Shown here one piece after another: positions 12,230-24,827 of a DNA stretch of 64,000 bases. The translations under genes were made by a program, and so were the position numbers. The notes beneath the pieces were generated by a model that was not told where the DNA came from, did not search any database, and saw only the letters and a list, made by a program, of their open reading frames with translations. Source of the DNA: Gigaspora margarita (Eukaryota > Glomeromycota > Glomeromycetes > Diversisporales > Gigasporaceae); the NCBI GenBank assembly GCA_009809945.1, contig WTPW01000088.1, positions 506,449 to 570,448 of the forward strand, in the 5' to 3' direction. Position 1 is the first letter of the stretch. The number at the start of each line of letters is the position of its first letter.

Positions 12230-12770
12230 CGAGCTACAGTTAGGTGTATTCAATACTCGTAACTGTAGTCAACTGTAGTTAGCTATTCGAACTAATATAC
12301 TATTGTTAAAACTACAATTAACTATAGTCAACTATTAAACCTACACGAATAAACTATTCTATGCGAATTGATATCATCCATTCTATAACGGGGTTACAGA
12401 ATATATGGTGACCTGATCGGTCTGGTCTTGGGTGTAAAATACCTATTCTAAAAAACCATAACATATTGATCAGCTATCATTCTTAAACTTAAACCTAATA
12501 TATATAACAATGGACGGATTTTAAAATGTGTACGTATTATAACAATGGACAGATTTTAAAATGTGTACGTACGTATTACAACAATGAACGGATTTTAAAA
12601 TGTGTACGTATTTTACACCCATACTACGTTGATCTGGTCATCCATACCATACTGATATTCGTATTATTTAAACTATAGTTAACTGTAGATACTATTAAAA
12701 CTATACGGATTATCTATACAAATTTGCCGATTAACTATACAAACTACGCAAACTATATAGTCAATCCGTA
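12230..12770. repeat. CTATAGTTAACTGTAG word array and ~45-bp tandem repeat
   Basis: Two blocks (12230-12350, 12650-12770) are dense in AACTATAGTTAACTGTAG-type words in both orientations, like the other motif-array elements, but clear ends were not found. Between them, about 12500-12612, a unit reading AACAATGGACGGATTTTAAA followed by ATGTGTACGTA is repeated three times with small length changes. Confidence 0.5.
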
Positions 12771-13105
12771 AGGATATAGATTTGAATGGTTCACATCACT
12801 AATTGTACAGTCTAGCCGTATTATGAAACAGGCACAAGGCATTAAACAGATTTAAAACTTAACTCCGTAAATTTGTTGAGTCCTTTGAATCAATTTGTAG
12901 TTTCACAATGCTGGTTTGAGTATGCCGTGAACAACGTTCAATAGGCAAAAAAATAATCGTCTTTTATTTGTGCAAAAATTCAGAATATTAATTGAGCCGA
13001 ATTAAAAATAAGCTAAATGACGAACTAGAAATATGTATAGTAATGAGTTAATAGTGCAATATAAGAGCCAAGATAAGAGTTATCATCTGTTAGCTTAACA
13101 AAGAT

Positions 13106-13366
13106 ATTAAAAATACGAGTAGAAAAGGGAGAGATCTACATTTAGATCTGATCAAAAATTTCGAGAAAATCATGTTTTATATATCATGCCAATTATATTT
13201 AGTATAAGGTTGCATGTAAAAATTTGAAAATATTGAAATAAATTATTAAATTAGTACAATTTAACGTTCTAAAAAAACTATACATCTGCTTATGCTTTAT
13301 TAAATGAGTCAATAAAAATTTTTTAGCAAAAAAGGAGATCTCTCCCATTTCTACTGAATAGCCCAT
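13106..13366. mobile_element. MITE with GGGAGAGATCT inverted ends
   Basis: AGTAGAAAAGGGAGAGATCT (from 13111) pairs with AGATCTCTCCCATTTCTACT (to about 13361). Interior AT-rich, no ORF. Related to the element at 11645. Confidence 0.55.
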
Positions 13367-13567
13367 ATATAGAACTGAGGCTTTTCAACGTTCCAAATAT
13401 TAAATGTAATCTAATTCATTGCTATCTTTGGTGCAATTTGTGTTTATCGCCTTTTGCCTATGGGTATTCAGGATAGGATTGATTGACCAGTTAACATGTG
13501 ACTTTGCCGTATATTCTTGTATGAATTTAGACAACTTTGGTTTTAGGAAGAAAAAATAACGAGATGC

Positions 13568-13602
13568 ACGTACGACGTACGTACGTACACGTACGTACGT
13601 AA
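13568..13602. repeat. ACGT microsatellite
   Basis: Short tract of ACGT/ACGTAC repeats upstream of paralog C, comparable to the tract in front of paralogs A/B. Confidence 0.7.
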
Positions 13603-13745
13603 GTAAATATGTAGTGCATACCAAATACGACAATTTACAAGAAATTATTGGGTAACATTTTTTTCTAATTGTTGTAATACGATATTTTTCAAAAAAAAAA
13701 TATATTTTATAAACTATTAATGTAGCTTTTTAAATTTTAAGCAAA

Positions 13746-15735
13746 ATGATTTTTGGAGAAATTTACCAAAGATATCGAATGACTGAGCCTTTAACAATTC
13801 ATATCATGAGAATTATTACTATGATACTTTGTTTGATCAGTATGTCAATATTCTCTATTAGTATTATTTTCGATATTATAAACGATCGACCCGTCATTAG
13901 TTATTCTTACATTAAAGAAGATTTGTCGGTTCCAGGTAAAAAAAGAAATTTATTTTTTATATTTGATATAAGATAATTTTATTTCTAAAGCTATGTCAAT
14001 TAGATATGCAATTCTTTTCTGAAAATTTGTTTATTATGACATGCTACTTTAGCAACTTTGCAACTTCTGGTAAGAAATGTACTATTTTATCTTACAACTA
14101 TTCGTTATGATTTTACGTCAACTCAGATATCTTTAACCTCTACAAATATTTAGAGATTCAAAATAATAGCGATATTTTTGATACGAGCTGCAACAAATAT
14201 ATCACAGATCCATCAGAAAAAATAGGATCTTATTACAATGGATATTTCTCAATTCCGTTGAAAGATAGTTATAAATTAGTTCTACCAAATAACACAAAAT
14301 ATGGAAAGCGTGGTGAACAGATAATTGATTTTCAACTGCAATTTTTAGATGTAAATGTGGATGAAAATACTAGTTCAAGCTTTTTTGTTCAAATTTCTGA
14401 TTCAGGTATTTTTAAAAATGCCATTTCTTTATTAATCAATTATTCTAAGTCATTTAATTATAATATGCAGAAAACGTTGATTTGGATATGAATATTTCTT
14501 CGATATTTTCACAATCAATTGCACAAGCTAATAATTATACAATTCTTATAGGACAAGTAAGCATTTTTAATAGGATATAAAAAAATTTTTTTTACTATTT
14601 CAATTAATATTAAATTTTATTTATTAAAAGAATTTTCGCCTTTATTTGAGACGAAATATCAGGAAATTTATTATCCCAAACTGGAAGGCCATTATGGGAT
14701 TTCAACCTGATTATATTATAAAACCTTACATAACATCAAAAATGGGTAATTTAATTTCAGTATTAATCTTAATAGTTAAAAAAGGCTATAAATTAGTAAG
14801 ACTATTAATTATCTAAGAAGAAATAAATTCATATATCAGCATAATTTTTATTTGTGAAGTGAAATGTGCCCATAAATCATAATCATATTAATATTAATTA
14901 TTTATATTTTATCTAGATGCAACACGAATGGGACATAGTTCACTAACATTTGTAGAGGTCCGACCTGATTTTGATATAACTACAGTGGAAACAGAACAAA
15001 GGTAATCTTTTAACAACAGTTACTTAAATTCGGTTTACTTTTATTCATTAACATTAAAATAATTTTAAAGATCACATACAGTGAGTATTATGATTATTGA
15101 GTTTATAAATATCTACTTAAATTAATTTATAATTATATTTACATATAGGTTTTGAATTCTCTGGGCTTAATTGGCGGTGCATGGTCACTTGCTATATTGG
15201 CTTACAAAATATTATTCGGTACTTTTTATCAATAATCAAATACGATAGTAAATAGACGAAAATAGATGAAAAATAGTGGCTTTAACGTTGATAAAAGTGG
15301 CAAATAATTTCAACTTCTGTCAATAAAAATCTCAATAGATAAATCAGTTAAAGCTATCATAATGTCGAGCTGTTAAAAAGTATTTTTGACATTATGAAAA
15401 ACTGGGTTTATTTAAAAATATATAATAAAATGTAACAATGGTCTGAATTTTTTTTAAAAATAGGCGATGACGCAATTCAGCCTTTTGGATTACTTCATAA
15501 TCGCGGCCACTTTTACAAACGAACTCAAAACTAATTAACGGAATTCTTGTCTACATATCCTTTAGTCCATCTTTTAGAGTCGTCAAATAATATTGATGAT
15601 GAGGATGATAAAAGTCGAGTTGATCACTTAGAAAAAAAAATTAATGATTTAGAATTGTTTTTAAGAGATTACGTGGTCGAAGTGCAGCAATTAGATAATG
15701 CTTATAAAAATAGCGAAAGTGCTAAAGATAAATAA
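13746..15735 (+). CDS. two-helix membrane protein, paralog C (in-frame stop in last exon)
   Basis: Third member of the family at 3230 and 5763. Exons: 13746-13935, 14004-14069, 14154-14405, 14471-14556, 14631-14745, 14917-15001, 15071-15080, 15149-15218, 15464-15735. All junction phases agree. The first helix covers residues ~21-45; the second lies in exon 8 (SLGLIGGAWSLAILAYKILFG). The exon 2 acceptor is TCAATTAG before ATATGC; a nearer CTTTAG acceptor breaks the frame. Exon 9 aligns with paralog B but has TAA at 15532-15534. Downstream the frame stays open and conserved (EKKINDLELFLRDYVVEVQQ) to the normal stop at 15733. The product is therefore ~314 aa without the coiled-coil tail, unless the stop is bypassed or erroneous. 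Function unknown. Confidence 0.75.
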
Positions 15736-15779
15736 ATACCTAATTTGGCATTTAGATTACAACAACTATTTATTATAAA

Positions 15780-15910
15780 TTTATCATGATATGGTGCTAG
15801 TAGCCTATACACATCACAAAGTACTTTTTATGTAGCTCTAAAAAGTTGTATAAATGTCATATAAAATTTTTATACAGATTTACAAACCCAATGTAGATTT
15901 GTGTAGTTAA
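15780..15910. repeat. isolated end of the GGTGCTAGAAGCCTATAC element family
   Basis: GGTGCTAGTAGCCTATACAC at about 15792 matches the inverted ends of the element at 17731-18126. No partner end is visible nearby. Confidence 0.4.
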
Positions 15911-16277
15911 AATTTTTATACATAGTTTAATATGTAATATTTGTATTTTTAATATTTTACATATTTCCGTAGCAAGAAATTCAACTTATTATAACAAAAA
16001 ACATTTAGAATCAAGATAATAAATAGCGTGATATACTAAAACACTGTATTACGCATATTGAAATATCTTAAATATCAATATGATCATATTACATATATGC
16101 ATTTAGAAAATTTCTATTTTATTATAAGGCCACGAAAATTTGAATTTTCATTTTGCATTACCCTCAAACCCATTTTTTCAATTTTTCAATTTTTTTTTTT
16201 TTTTTTTTTTAGATCCTAATTGTACCAATTGTTCGATTTTTGACATTTATTTTTTTTCGCTATTTTCATCCGGCCTC

Positions 16278-16690
16278 ACCTACTGATGCCTGACGAATGG
16301 CGAAATATTTTCGTCTAGACAAATGACGAAACCGTTTCGTCAATTAGACGAATGACGAATGACGAAATTCGTGACGAAACTCATGACGGATGACGAAACT
16401 CGTGACGAAACTCAGCGAATATATATATATTTATGAGAAAAAATAAATAGAAATTAAAGTTGCGATTTTTTGGTTTAGGATTCATTGAAAACTGGTTAGT
16501 GCATAAACGCCTTCTGGCGTTATGAGACTTCTGTTGCCGGGAAACCCACCGAAACTATAGTTGTTAGACGAATTTTTTTTGCAAAATGACAAAAGACGAA
16601 ACCTCTAACAAAAGATGAAACCTTAAATCCTTCTGATGAAAGACGAAACCCCGAATTTGGAATGGTGAAACCCCTCACTAAAAAAAAAAA
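16278..16690. repeat. GACGAAAC motif array (hAT-MITE remnant)
   Basis: It begins TACTGATGCCTGACGAA, like the intact mini-element at 41410, and continues as a dense run of GACGAAAC/GTTTCGTC words. No right end is found, so it is probably a truncated larger relative. Confidence 0.55.
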
Positions 16691-16699
16691 AAGAAAATC

Positions 16700-17725
16700 T
16701 ATGTTAATAATGAAACCTTAATGTATGCTTCCTGTTAAATAAAAAATAAAATTAATCCATAAATAATCCTAGAAATTTATGAATTTCACATAAAAAAAAA
16801 ATAAACATTATAGAGGAGCAGGGGGGACTTTTGTATTTTTCGGAAATGCACGGGTCTGATCATGAGGTAGTTGACCAATCATAAAACGGGTTATTATCCA
16901 CGTGATACACTTTCTGTGAAAACAGATAGATAATCATTAAANATATTACAATTTCTTTNNTAGCTTNNAAGCAAACTAAATCNNGNTGTAAATGAATAAA
17001 ACTATTCGCTCAGGTTAAAATATAGCTTCTAAACACAAGAGCTTTATTAATAAAGTTTCTTATAACAAGTTACATGCCCTTTATTCCCATTTTTTATACT
17101 TCATCTATAATTAATAAAACTATCTATAATTAATAAAACTATACTATCGAACATCTAAAATGAATCAAACATCTTATAGAGAATACATATAAATTTCGAA
17201 AACAGTCTACATAAATTTATAAATGAAAAATAAACAAGTTAATGATTTGGATAACAAAAGAAAAAAGACAAAAAAAAAACTAAAAAAACGACGTTAAAGT
17301 TTAAAAATTAAGCAATAAAAACTATTTTTATTACCTTCTGCTATACGGTAGACAATACTTCAACTCTTAGTATATCTACCTTTTTATTGTGTGATTCGGC
17401 GTGATTCACCATGATTCAACAAAGAGACGCTTGCTAGGAAGCTCTTTTGTTAATAAAGTGTTGTATCGATTGTTATTTTTTTTTTAAGTTTGCTTAGACC
17501 CGAAAAATTCTGGTTTTACAGTACTATGCTGTATAAATACTTGTGTAACATTGATCCCGGAAATCATCGGAAACGAAAGTCCCCCCTGCTATAGAGGCTC
17601 TTTATTTATATTTAATGCTGAGGATGTTTACCTGCTTGTATGTTTAGTTTTAAAAAGCCAACTACAAAAATTATAAATATGTAAATATGTAAGCTATTAA
17701 CATCTCAAATGTTTAAATATTTAAT
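16700..17725. other. no gene seen; contains undetermined bases
   Basis: AT-rich DNA with scattered N between about 16942 and 16986, marking a low-quality or gap-filled patch. Complementary stretches GCAGGGGGGACTTTTGTATT (near 16819) and GAAAGTCCCCCCTGC (near 17575) suggest one more TIR element of ~780 bp. Confidence 0.4.
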
Positions 17726-17730
17726 AAATA

Positions 17731-18126
17731 TGGTGCTGGAAGCCTATACTCAACACGTTTCAATTTTTAAATCACTATAGTTTTTTGTACAAGAGGTTTT
17801 TTAAAAAATTGACCAGTAACTTTATAAAGGAATATTAGTTCTATAACTATGCCAAATATTTTTTTTGAAAACCTTCTATATAAAAAGTTGATGCATTTTA
17901 AAGATTACTATTGTTTTATATGTAATTACTATGTGTTTCAATTTTAATTAACTTTAAAGTATTATAGCTTTTTATAAAGGCAATATTTTAAAAATCTGAT
18001 CTGTAACTTTGTTCACTATGATAAGCTCTACATGTTTGCCAAATAGCTTTTAAAAATATTGTCTCTATAAAAAGATGATGCATTTCAAATTTACCCTATT
18101 TTATTGTCTAGTATAGGCTTCTAGCA
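17731..18126. mobile_element. TIR element with TGCTGGAAGCCTATACT ends
   Basis: Left GGTGCTGGAAGCCTATACTC and right GTATAGGCTTCTAGCAC form inverted ends with TA adjacent on each side, consistent with mariner-like insertion. Internal halves repeat AAGTTGATGCATTT-like and TTTAAAAA blocks. No ORF. Confidence 0.55.
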
Positions 18127-18378
18127 CTATAAAAATAAAAAATAAAATATACATACTAGCAATCTGTATCAATAGTAAACCAAATTGCAAATACAGACCT
18201 TATTTGCATTATAATACGTATCTACCCATTTTACTTTTTTATCTGCTATTTTTTCTTTTTTATGAAACCCATTTGATATTACCTGATGAAGGTATCGATC
18301 ACCCAATGGGTTTTATAAAAAAAACTACTGATACCTGATACAAAAAAAATACATTAGCTTTACCATATAAGTGTGAAA

Positions 18379-18462
18379 TAATGTGCGGGAGTGTAATTTC
18401 GAATTTTGGCCTAAATTAAGTTTAATTCGGGCCAAAATTCGAATTAATGCCCTTGCACATTA
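18379..18462. repeat. near-perfect palindrome
   Basis: AATGTGCGGGAGTGTAATTT and GAATTTTGGCC pair with GGCCAAAATTCGAATT..TGCACATT. A foldback of 84 bp, probably a tiny MITE. Confidence 0.65.
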
Positions 18463-18470
18463 TACCACCT

Positions 18471-18879
18471 CCCTATAAAAAAATGGTCTGGGTATTGGTA
18501 TGGGTTGGCATGGGGTTGTCTGGATAGGCGCATGTCATGTGGCACATAAAGACATTAAACACAAACCAAAACATAAAAGAATAGGATGTATATTATGTTT
18601 TACGTTATTGGCACATGCATTGGGTGGTACATATGAGCACATTTTATTTTATTACTCTACATGTAATTACCCATGCCAAAACCTGTAAGTTTTGGTTTAG
18701 TAAAGTGCAGCAAACCTCAGTCCATTTACAGTCCAAAACATCTGAATAAACAGTCTAATCTGGACCAATTCAATGTGCTAACAAGGATCACAGATGTACA
18801 AACCCAGACATCTAGCCATTCCACAATTGACCATGTCTCTCCAGAGGAACACGTGCCTACACAGACAACTTTTCATAGG
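18471..18879. mobile_element. old CpG-decayed copy of the CCCTATAAG family
   Basis: It starts CCCTATAAAAAAATGGT and ends ACAACTTTTCATAGGA. Most of its right half aligns with the complement of the element at 45360-45840 (shared landmark TTTAGTAAAGTGC.GCAAA). At many points where the other copy has CG, this one has TG or CA. The ORFs at 18500 and 18673 are chance readings in it. An (ATAAA)n tract follows at 18880-18907. Confidence 0.65.
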
Positions 18880-19059
18880 AATAAAATAAAATAAAATAAA
18901 AATAAATAGGTGTTATCTATTAAAACAGCCCTTTTTTGCAATTTTTTAAAAATGAGTTTTCATTAGATTTATATAAATTTTGATATGATCAATATTTTTC
19001 AATTATGGATAAACTAGTCCTAAGGGGGTTTCGCGATACATCCGAGACTGGCCTTGACT

Positions 19060-19335
19060 GACTTATGTAATGAAGGACTGTACTTGTAATACAAGGAGAA
19101 CTTGGCAGGAGGTGCAGAGACCAGAGGGTTTAAATAGGCAATGCCGGTATGCAGGTTGCAGGTATGCAGCTAGTGTAGGACCTTTAGGTGGCTACTTAAA
19201 TAGGCGACCAAAAGTTGCAGGTGTGGCTAGTTGTACTCTTATCAATGTAACAAATGCCAGAGTGCCCTTGGAGGCGCCCGTGGTCTGATTTACTTGAATA
19301 AAAGCTTCTCTCCAGCGCGAAAACTTTGACATAAA
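19060..19335. other. GC-richer patch of unknown origin
   Basis: About 270 bp with visibly higher GC than the surroundings. It ends near TCTGATTTACTTGAATAAA, a string repeated at 46518-46536. It may be the end of a retroelement or a captured fragment. A 72-codon ORF crosses it without a known family. Confidence 0.35.
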
Positions 19336-20175
19336 AAAAAAAAAATTTTCAATTATTAATAAAAGTCAATTTGTATAATAAAAATCAAGATAATTGTAAA
19401 AAAATTACACAAGACCATTTAAGGATAATATATCACAAGATTTTCAAATAGTCACCTGCTGCATTTAACCAATCAAAATCATAAAATTTAATTAATCCTG
19501 GATCAGTCTGAAAACCAAAACAAATGATTAAACTCAATTATCTCAAATAAAATATATGTAAAAAAAAGCTATTTTAATAGATAACACCCCAAATGTTTCT
19601 TTATAAAAGCCAGCAATTTTCATTCAACTTATAATATAAAAAACAAATTATCCATAGAAAAAACTTGTGCTAGTAAAAAGAATCATCAATTACACTATTC
19701 ATAAAGATGTTCAAAATGCTATAAATATTTTATAGAGTAAACAACAATAAATAAAGACTGTGAAACTTGTAGTACTACTTGGCACAAATGTTTATATTTT
19801 ATTTATATTTATTATACACAATACATTTAGTTAAATTCTTATTTTTACAAGAATGATAACAATAATGGAGGTAATGTGATAGCAATAAAAAAGTTAAACA
19901 ATGAATACAATAATAAATATATTGATTTTGATTTGCTTTACTCCTTTGTATATTACACAAGCATCTCAATAAATAATATGGTTTAAGAATTTTGTTATAA
20001 TAGCTTTAACTTTACTAAATATAAAGTCAAAATTTTTTTTAACCATTAAAATAAATTTGAATTTTAAAAATTTCAATGTATGCAATAAAATGTTGTAATA
20101 ATTACTCAGGTTGTAATGTATTAAAGGGCAATACTCTAATTATAATTAAACCTATTTTATACTTTGCTATTATAT
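19336..20175. other. no feature seen
   Basis: Strongly AT-rich sequence, no exon-like reading frame and no matched inverted repeat found. Confidence 0.4.
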
Positions 20176-22388
20176 AGTAGCCTACCACATTATTGTGGAC
20201 ACTTTTTAAAAATTTATACAGAGCTAAATATCTAAGATTTAAGCTAAAAATTAAATTATAAATTCTTTAAATCTATATCTTTTAAATTAAAAAAAGTTTA
20301 AAAAATTTTATGCTACTGTTTTTGAGATAATTAAGTTTAAGTAAAATTTTAGATTTTTACATTTGACTAATGTTCTAAATTTTAATATTGTTTTCATAAT
20401 TATTAGAATTACTAAATATAGTAATATATAAACTTAAATTTTTATTAATAGACTGGTATTTTTTTTAAATAAAGTTATTTAGTATAACAAATTGCATATA
20501 TTTTAAAAATTTTATAATTTTTCAAAAAATATTTATTTAATTACTATATATAGGGGACGTCTAAAGCAGAGTAGATTCTTATAATATATTTTATTGAATT
20601 AACTTTAACTTTAGGGTTAGGGTCATTTTAAGTCTGGGTTAAAAAGGTTTTAGGTTATAATATATAAGCAAAATTGCCTTCCTGACATTTTTAATTAAAA
20701 CACCAAGGTAGGTTTAGACTGCCATTTTTTGTATTTTTCAAGGTTTTTGCTTTTCTTTTTTGTTTGCTTTGCTGAAGATCATCAAAATTCAATAATTTGA
20801 TTGGTCAATTGTCACGTGATACTCTCTACTTTAGATGATCCCTATATATAGTAATAAAATTACTATATTTGGTAATTGTTATAATTTTGAATTAATAATT
20901 GTATTACTATATTTAGAAATAGTAACTACCTTAAAATTTTTTAAAATTTTATAAAAATTTGAGATTATAAGTAATTTGTCATACTGAATAATTTTTGCTT
21001 ATTTTTGAAATCCAATTAGCTTAATTGATAATCTGCCTGTCAACTAGAGAGTAACGAAATAAGCATGCTTCCATTTAAAATTTTTTTTCTTATTAAGTTA
21101 ATGATATATGCCCACTAATTGAAAGTTGTAGAGCTTGTCGAGACACATCTAATCGTGATTAGATCATCCAAATTGGCCCAGTAGATGGCAAGATATCATT
21201 GAAAAATGATTAACTGACTATATAAATCCTGTGACAGAGATTACATATAACAATCACTATAGGCGAAATGTGGCGTGCTTCCATCTAAAAGTTTTTTCTT
21301 ACTAAGTTAATGATACATGTCCACTAATTGAAAGTTGTAGAGCTCGTTGAGGCACATCTAAGTGGTTAGATCATCAAAATCGGCCTAGTGAATGGCAAGA
21401 TATCATCAAAAAACTATTGGCTAACTATATAAAATCTTTATATAAACAATATTTGTTTTGGCGAGACCAACTGGATTCAGTGTTTTACATTATCTCCTTC
21501 TCAGAGTCCCCTCTCTCTCAAAGTAAAAAAAAATTAGATAAATATATATAGGGCTTCAGGATATTTCAGAAAATTTTTACAGTTATAGAACAATTCAGAA
21601 AAAAAATTTTTCAAAAAAAAATTTTTTTAAAATTTTACTATGTGAACCACCCTCTCCCCCCCTCCTTTGAGGGGGTAATGTAAAACACCAAATCCAGTTG
21701 GTCTCACCTTACATAGAGATTTTATATAGTCAGCCAATCATTTTTTGATGATATTTCTCCATCTACTAGGATGATTTGGATGATCTAACCACTGTTAGAT
21801 GTGCCTCAACAAGCTCTACAACTTTCAATTAGTGAACATGTATCGTTAACTTAGTAAGAAAAAACTTTTAGATGGAAGCACACCACATTTTGCCTATAGT
21901 AATTTTCATATGTAATTTCTGTTACAGGATTTTATATAGTTGGCCAATAATTTTTCGATGATATCTTGCCACCCACTAGGCTGATTTGGATGATCTAACT
22001 ACTGTTAGATGCATCTCGATGAGCTCTACAACTTTCAGTTAGTGGACATATATCGTTAACTTAATAAAAAAAATTTAGATAGAAGCATGCTACATTTTAT
22101 TGCTCTCCAGTTGACAGGCGGATTATTAATTAATAAAAAATTAATTTTTGCTATACAGTTAATATTTTAATTAATTTTGTGCAACAATAAAAACTGGTCA
22201 AATATAAAAATCTAATATTTTACTTAAACTTAATTATTTTAAAAACTATAGCATAAAATCTTTTAAACTTTTTTTATTTAAAAGATATAGATTTAAAGAA
22301 TTTATAATTTAATTTTTAGTTTAATAACTTAAATATTTAGCTCTGTATAAATTTTTAAAAAGTGTCCACAATAACATGGTAGGCCACT
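20176..22388. mobile_element. 2.2-kb TIR element with multi-layered inverted arms
   Basis: The left end AGTAGCCTACCACATTATTG and the complement of the right end AGTGGCCTACCATGTTATTG begin an arm that stays matched for ~150 bp. The inner arms (about 21030-21420 and 21720-22130) hold a ~220-bp unit twice on each side, in opposite orientation (landmark GAAAGTTGTAGAGCT). A Harbinger-like MITE sits at the centre (21460-21708). No transposase. Confidence 0.7.
21460..21708. mobile_element. PIF/Harbinger-like MITE (GGCGAGACCAACTGGATT), copy 1
   Basis: Ends GGCGAGACCAACTGGATTCA and the near-complement TGGATTTGG/CCAGTTGGTCTCACC, inner ends TGTTTTACATT/AATGTAAAACA. Flanks TTT/TTA are a decayed TWA duplication. 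A CCCTCTCCCCCCCTCC tract precedes the right arm. Other copies: 55985-56128 and 57230-57475. Confidence 0.75.
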
Positions 22389-22910
22389 GTTTTTGTGAAA
22401 ATAATAAAAAAAATCAGGTATTTTGATTTAAATAATACATATGTATTATTCAAAATGTATTTAAATTCAATTTTCTTGACTAAGTTATTCTTGTAATTCA
22501 AGTAAAATTTTTGAAATCAAAATTTTTAACATAAATGCTAATAGAATTAAAATCCTTATACTGTGCATTCTATTTACACTCTATTTTACATTATATATTT
22601 GTATATTGATTGCTTATCATATGAATATCAATTATAGTTTAACTACTTTATACTATTTAACAAGGTTCAGGATTTATATTGAGAAAGGAAGTTTGATTGT
22701 TATTTATGCAATTTATGAAGTATTTGGTTATACTTAATATAATTGTAAATTACAAGTTATTTTAGATAAGCCACACTCTATTATGCAATAGTAATTATTA
22801 AACCTTAATACTATATTTTATTTTTTAATAGCTAAATATAAAGCACTACATGGCTATATTCTAGTTTTATGATTTAACATTATACTTATTTTCTAATAAC
22901 TTTCTAAATT

Positions 22911-23074
22911 AAAGTACAGAAAATAATATTGATTACACATATAGAATGTGTATATTATTTTATATTTATTTATAAATTGGTAATTTAAAGTTAAAGTACA
23001 GAAAATAATATTGATTACACATATAGAATGTGTATATTATTTTATATTTATTTATAAATTGGTAATTTAAAGTA
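22911..23074. repeat. 82-bp tandem duplication
   Basis: Two near-identical copies beginning AAAGTACAGAAAATAATATT, 82 bp apart. The ORF at 22966-23250 (-) is created by this duplication and is not supported as a gene. Confidence 0.8.
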
Positions 23075-23191
23075 AAAACAGGAAGATAATAACTAATAGA
23101 TAATTCTATCAATAGTAAAAATATAATTACTGTATAATTAATAAGCAAGAAAATTAGTAATTTTTTAAAAAATATTGATGAATTGATACTA

Positions 23192-23365
23192 CAGTCAAAC
23201 CTTGTCATAGTTACTCTTAATAAAGTTACAATCTTGATATAATCACACAATTTTTAGCTTGAGCTATTATAAAACATATAAAAATTTGGCTTTTATATAG
23301 TCACAACCTTTTATAATTACTAGAATTTTGTTTCTCAAGCTAGTAATTATATCGAGATTTGACTG
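23192..23365. mobile_element. pogo/Tigger-like MITE, TA duplication
   Basis: Left CAGTCAAACCTTGTCA and right CGAGATTTGACTG are inverted, with TA on both sides (23190-23191, 23366-23367). CAGTCAAACCT-type ends with a TA target are typical of pogo-group elements. Confidence 0.75.
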
Positions 23366-23369
23366 TATA

Positions 23370-24825
23370 TTTTATTTACTAAGCTTATATAGTATAAAGC
23401 TTTACTATAATGATTTGTAAATCATTAATTAACAATAGATTTAATTCTTCAATAAGTTATATTACTAGGTTAATGTGTAGATAATTATCATTTATAAAAA
23501 CATGTATTTGTTTTTGTTATACTAAAGTACAAATTTAGATATCTATGTGGACAGACATGAATTTACAAAATTATGTTTTTGATGCAATAGCTTAAAAAAA
23601 TCAAAAATGTAACTATTGATGCATCATAAACGTAACTTTGTATCACCATTTGTAAATCTTAAAAGTCCTCTGCTACGCTCTGTACAATAATATTATATTT
23701 AACTAAATTGTTTATTAAATAAAAACACAACTAGAGATATAGAAATTTGAACTAAAAACAGTCTTTTATATGGATTTTTTGTATCAAACTTAGATTTAAG
23801 ATATTCTTAATAATTAAGTCCTAATAGTAAATAATATTAGATAGTGTAAAGTTATTTTATCTATTTTTTATTTTTTTGTGAGCATTATTAGTTACAAAAA
23901 CTGAGAAAAAGTGAATAAATATATTATAAGGTCTAATAATAGTTTGATTCAACTTTAATCTGTATAAATAATTATTGCCACAAGCACTTCATAACATGAA
24001 AAGTCATTATTTATACAGTACTTTTGAGACAATTATATGTAATTATTAAATATGTAGCAAATAATAAGTATATGTTGTTTTTTTTTAACATGCTCTTATT
24101 TATTCATCTGTGATTTCTAAAATAAAAGAATAAATAACCCAATTATAACTATATAAATAAAAATTAATATTGAAAATTAATATTTAAATATTAGGAGTTA
24201 AATATGCATCGCACTCCTGCATTGTGCTTCTATATTGCCTCTTAACAATTACCAATAAATATCAAGATCAGGTATAATATAGCACAATCAGGACAATCAA
24301 AAGAAATAGTTGTTTTGACAAAGTTGCCTATAACTTAAAACTTCATATATGAAACTATTTTTTGCTCTCTAACAAAAAAAATTCCTTGTAAAATTTTAGT
24401 ATAAAAACTAATTTCGCATCCTAACTCTATCTAACCAAACCCTAATTCTAACTAACAAAAAACCTGGATTATTTATTTATTCAATGTATAAATTATTAAT
24501 GATGATTGAAAGATTTAACCAATTAGATAGAAAGGTGATGTATAAACATATCACTAGTAGTGACGCATTTATCTTAAATATTATATAAATATTAAAAAGT
24601 TATCTCAATAGTTTCTTTTATAAATTAATTGGCTTAAAATGTATATATAATCCATAAAAATAAAAGGAATATATTTTTAGCAACAGCTTTATCTTTCAAT
24701 TAGGCCAACATTCTAAACCTTCATTTTTTTTACCAAATAATATAGTATAACAAATCTTCTGTTTAAATAATATTCTTGGTAGTAGTCAAAATATCTTATA
24801 ACAAACTTATTCAATACTGCAATAC
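23370..24825. other. no gene seen
   Basis: AT-rich, CpG-poor stretch without exon-like coding or matched element ends. Confidence 0.4.
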
Positions 24826-24827
24826 TA

